In this document: positions 60,880 to 64,000 of the stretch, one piece after another
Numbering within the stretch: the stretch's first letter is position 1
How the letters are laid out: each line of letters opens with the position of its first letter
Source: Magicicada septendecula
Lineage: Eukaryota; Arthropoda; Insecta; Hemiptera; Cicadidae
Direction of reading: 5' to 3'
Length of the DNA: 64,000 nucleotides
Assembly: GCA_034769895.1 (NCBI GenBank)
Contig: CM068373.1
Coordinates: 201,046,134-201,110,133 of the forward strand
The notes under the pieces: generated by a model
What the model was told of the DNA's origin: nothing
The model's input: only the letters and a program-made list of their open reading frames with translations
Database searches by the model: none
Position numbers and translations under genes: made by a program

Positions 60880-61015
60880 AATTGGCGATTCCAACGTGGA
60901 GCTTTATCATCGGCGAGTTCAACAGCGAGATTCAGACAACATTTATTAGTATCACAATAATTATTTCTATCTTTATTTACTAATTTATTATTTGTAATTT
61001 ATTGGTTTTATTACA
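60880..61015 (+). mobile_element. Vestige of a further Gypsy unit: leader plus LTR tail
   Basis: After LTR4 comes AAT and TGGCGATTCCAACGTGGAGC, a primer-binding-like leader that differs from units A-C (TGGCGTCCAAC). Within about 70 bp the sequence becomes LTR-tail-like (TACTAATTTATTATTTGTAATT ... TTATTACA) and ends at ATAT, the same 4 bp that precede LTR1. Most of a fourth unit appears deleted. Confidence 0.55.
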
Positions 61016-61019
61016 ATAT
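61016..61019. repeat. Target-site duplication, right (ATAT)
   Basis: Partner of 10101-10104. Joining 10104 to 61020 reconstructs the presumed empty site. Confidence 0.5.
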
Positions 61020-61313
61020 ATGCAGATACTTCATTTCAATATTTATAGATTCAATTAACAATATGAGAAGCATATCGTTTAAAACCTTACACAAAATATC
61101 ATTTAATGTTACTTCATATTTTGTAGTTATTGAAGTGAATATCTGCAAAGACCTTACTATAATATTGGTAAACACATATCGATAAAAAAACATCTTATAT
61201 AACTCCTTTGAAACGTATAAGACGTTATTAATTCCGCTGTAACTATTGCAGAAACCTTTATAATCGTCTCGTAATTCTTTTAAGAAATTTCCGTTTCTCT
61301 GGTTTCCGATCAT
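61020..61313 (-). pseudogene. Gustatory-receptor-like C-half fragment
   Basis: A minus-strand open frame whose pattern 'LKELRDDYKGFCNSYSGINN' then hydrophobic LYVSKELYKMFF and FTNIIVRSLQIFTSI resembles the Leu/Cys/Ile-Asn helix and following membrane segments of arthropod gustatory receptors (seven-membrane-pass ligand-gated channels). The frame runs to 61011, but the array boundary at 61016-61019 falls in its last codons, so its original end was displaced. No start or splice sites were fixed. The family call rests on pattern only. Confidence 0.35.
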
Positions 61314-62119
61314 TAAAACAGTTGAAGATCATTAAAACATCTCACTGAAACTGGAAAAAGAAATAAATGCAGCAAGGTGGTGTTTAGACGAAAGATTAAA
61401 CGGTAAAGATAGAGAAACTTATTACGACGCTCAAGTAGCAGGGAGTGCACCAAATATTCGTTTATCTCTTTGAGGCTGGAAGCTAATTGTAATCGTATCT
61501 TACATGTGGGTCTTGGGACAATTCCGTCACGACAGTGAGTGATAAGTTTCACGTGTTCAATTCCCCTGTTGGTTACTCGTCTCATACTTTTTCTTTCTAG
61601 CAACAGTGTGTGCCTAAACTAATCAAACTTAACCTAAGCAGTCAACAATGCTTAAGAGATCTTGAAAGTTTTAAGTAATTTTTAGCTTAAAATTACATAT
61701 TAAACGTGTGTTTAAACAGTAGAGTTTACATTTGCAAATACGTTATGAGCTACAACAATCAATATTACTAAAGATACCTATGAAGTAATATAATTTTCTC
61801 CTTTGCTTAAATTTTAAGAAACTCAAAATCAATTCAAGGTTTTAAGTATATACTTTCAAAAAAAATGTTACAAGTTAATATTCAGTCAAATACGCCTGAA
61901 TAATCAATAAAACAATATTATTGCTTGAAAAGCACAACATTATTCAAAGACCACAATGTAACTTTGAGTAAGAGTCAGTTTTCTCAACTTTGTACTTAAA
62001 ATACCTTACACAACCTAAGAAACAATTAAAATTTTATAATTTTTACATACAGTTAGCTAACATTTACACAATTTGAAGTATATCTGCAAAGTTATACTAC
62101 ATATTCATAAAACTTTAGT
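61314..62119. other. Unassigned DNA between receptor-like fragments
   Basis: A minus-strand frame at 61313-61603 has no recognised similarity. The rest is AT-rich without features. Confidence 0.4.
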
Positions 62120-63102
62120 TTATTTATTATGTGTTTCAAGCAAAGCAAATACAATCAGTGAAATAAAGTTATAGAATGTATACAGAAGTTTAACATGAAT
62201 ACGAAAAAATTCACAGACATGCAAACATTGAAATTCCGCAGTGATTGCCTTGCATATGAATACAGGCATTATAACGTTGCGAAAAGGAAGTATAAAGGCA
62301 GTTAAATGTACCCCAAAGCCTTTAGCCGCTTTAGCAAATATCATCATCACTGATAGCAAATAAGGCAAAGTCACTGTAAATAGTAAATAATAAAAATATA
62401 TTTTATACAAATTTATTTCTGTTCAAAACGTCTCAATAGCACTGTGATACATACTCCACAAAGTTTTTTAACTGTCTGGTACCTTCGCCCAGAAATAAAT
62501 TGTTACTCTCCTGCTGATCGCTGATCGACAAATGAAACAGTCGCAGGATCACTCCAAGCAACATTCCTGTCGCTGAGTTTGTCAAAGTTTTCAGCAGCGT
62601 GTCGAGTAAATTTGTAGTCCTTGCAGTATGATGTTCATCACAAAATAGCACTGTGCAATCAATATTGCTGAAAAAGTGCCTTCAATAAAAATATTCAGAG
62701 GGTCATAAACTATTTTCAAATCAATAACAGTTCTTAATTTCCCTGCTGAATACATCGTTGCAGGAATATAAATTACGATCATTACGTAAGGTACGAATAT
62801 AGACAAAAAGCACTCAACCATTTTCTGTGTACGTGGAGATTTGACATTCATGCGTTCTAACAATTGATCCACGTAATTAATATTATAGAATATATTATAC
62901 ATTACGTCCTGATGAACGTAATTGATGTAAAATTACACGGTATTGCATGATAATATGTAAAAGTAATTAACGAAATTATAGAATAAGACAGTTCAATAAA
63001 ATTTTGGTATATGTAATTCATGTAATACAGTTTTGTACACGTATATATTAATGAAAATATCATGCAAAGTGTGACAACGACAATACAATATCCGCTTAAC
63101 AC
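62120..63102 (-). pseudogene. Gustatory-receptor-like gene, broken into several frames
   Basis: Minus-strand frames in order: 63102-62902 (two membrane-like segments, LSGYCIVVVTLCMIFSLIY), 62902-62591 (FYNINYVDQLLERMN, a membrane segment FVPYVMIVIYIPA, then 'AQCYFVMNIILQGLQIYSTR'), 62651-62433 in another frame (LLKTLTNS..., 'RQLKNFVEY'), and 62410-62120 (LPYLLSVMMIF; CKAITAEFQCLH). The succession resembles the N-terminal two thirds of an arthropod gustatory receptor. Frame changes near 62,610 and 62,900 without good GT-AG borders suggest a pseudogene. The conserved C-terminal TYxxxxxQF was not found. An odorant receptor is the alternative. Confidence 0.4.
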
Positions 63103-64000
63103 TCTATGTGCCCTCGAGTTTTGACAAAACGTAATTAAATTTCCACTGATAACGCTAAAACTGTTAACAGAAGTGAAGATTGGAAAACGTTGGATTCCAT
63201 GTTAGGTTTATACCCACATTACACACAATTGCAATTTAAAAGGAGCCCAATACCACGTACGTGTCTCACCGAGTATGTTCTGTAGTCGTGTTGCCAAGCA
63301 ACAAGGTTGTTAGGAAGACAATTTTTACACCAATTTTGGCGCAAATAACAATTTACTATAATGATATTGACTATTAGTACATCAAATTGCTGTGTGCTTT
63401 AGTTAACAGTTACCATTTTTATAATGTCTTCTTGTTTTATTGTTTTCTACAGGATACCATAAAATTTTACTAAAGTGCACTATTGGTTATTAGTTTTAAG
63501 CTATAAAGTACTTTATTTATTAAAAAGACATAAAGTAATTATTTATTTCATTATGTGTTATGTAGTTAGTAAAGAACGCAAGAGAATGTTGCACCCAAGA
63601 ACGAAAAATGCTCAAAAGGGGGAGTAAACGAGCACCAAAATTGAGACTCTTCCAAGACAAAAAATACGTTGCTACCGGATCAGGTCTAACGCAGATTTAA
63701 TCTTTTAGTTTAACACAAGATAAAATAGTTTAATAATGATAACAGATTGTTAATAAAAGATTAAAAAATTGGTCTTTAGAATAATACGTATAGGCTATAC
63801 ATGGAAATTTCTGAAAAGGCGAGGATAATTTTGACCATTAATAATTACGAATTTAGTAAAACTAGGGAATAGTCTAAAGCAAGAGAAAAGTATGAATTCT
63901 TATGCGGAGTCGTTACCACAGAATGAAAGATGGTGATATTAGCAAATAATAATATTACTATTTGTAAGTAATGGTAAAACCCCGAAAGAAGTAAAAGCAA
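63103..64000. other. Unassigned AT-rich DNA
   Basis: A short ATG-started minus-strand peptide (MESNVFQSS, near 63,200) precedes the receptor-like frames and could be its N-terminus, but it meets a stop within 25 codons. Nothing else recognised. Confidence 0.35.

Larger units (their letters stand above)
10105..61015 (+). mobile_element. Tandem Ty3/Gypsy array: three internal units, four LTRs plus vestige
   Basis: The order is LTR1, A, LTR2, B, LTR3, C, LTR4, vestige. Adjacent units share a single LTR, and no host sequence lies between them. The outer ends carry a matching ATAT. This is expected from unequal recombination between LTRs or from repeated insertion into the same family, not from three independent insertions. 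Two other elements are nested inside: a PLE in gag A and a second Gypsy element in LTR2. Without them one unit (LTR plus internal) is about 11.2 kb. The LTR length of about 3.34 kb recalls the long-LTR Osvaldo/Ulysses-type Gypsy lineages, but I cannot verify the lineage here. Confidence 0.85.

Noticed and set aside
61313..61603. Receptor exon or tRNA-derived SINE
   Set aside because: The 96-codon frame has no receptor-like pattern. A GTTCAATTC B-box-like string (61555-61563) lacks a matching A box at the right distance.

Overview
The window looks like a transposon-choked stretch of an arthropod, probably insect, chromosome. The evidence is an AT-rich background, a Penelope-like element (PLE) with GIY-YIG nuclease and hammerhead ribozyme motifs, Helitron and Ty3/Gypsy elements, and fragments that look like insect gustatory receptors. 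I found no clearly intact host gene. The species cannot be named from sequence alone.

Layout. 1-10,100: old debris. This holds a PLE 3' fragment with a hammerhead motif (2-550), a 5'-truncated Helitron with a frameshifted Pif1-type helicase and a recognisable 3' terminus (about 1,061-4,274), a 1.9-kb non-autonomous DNA transposon with about 420-bp inverted repeats (5,715-7,611), and one unrecognised 133-codon ORF (8,407-8,808).

10,105-61,015: one very large tandem Ty3/Gypsy array, flanked by a 4-bp repeat (ATAT). It reads LTR1, internal A, LTR2, internal B, LTR3, internal C, LTR4, then a 130-bp vestige ending in an LTR-like tail. The LTRs are unusually long (about 3.34 kb; LTR1 has lost about 640 bp). 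Each internal unit carries a coiled-coil, Asn-rich gag and a pol (protease, RT, RNase H, integrase) in the -1 frame. In all three units a TTTAAAC heptamer just before the gag stop is followed by a stem and possible pseudoknot, the signature of programmed -1 frameshifting. Every copy is broken. The lesions are shared in conflicting patterns (B with C in gag and most of RT; A with B in RNase H and integrase), so the array is a recombination mosaic.

Two later insertions sit in the array. A PLE (about 14,800-20,360) landed in the AAT/Asn repeat of gag A; it is a minus-strand RT plus GIY-YIG unit joined to an inverted partial copy, giving about 2-kb palindromic arms, each with a hammerhead core near its outer end. 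A second Ty3/Gypsy element (26,511-35,738, minus strand) landed in LTR2. It has nearly identical 1,603-bp LTRs, an AACT target duplication, an open gag with CCHC knuckle, an AAAAAAC frameshift heptamer at the gag stop, and a long pol with one nonsense codon.

61,016-64,000: minus-strand reading frames resembling arthropod gustatory receptors, in pieces with frame breaks. The array's right end lies inside the last codons of one such frame. The rest is AT-rich sequence with nothing recognised.
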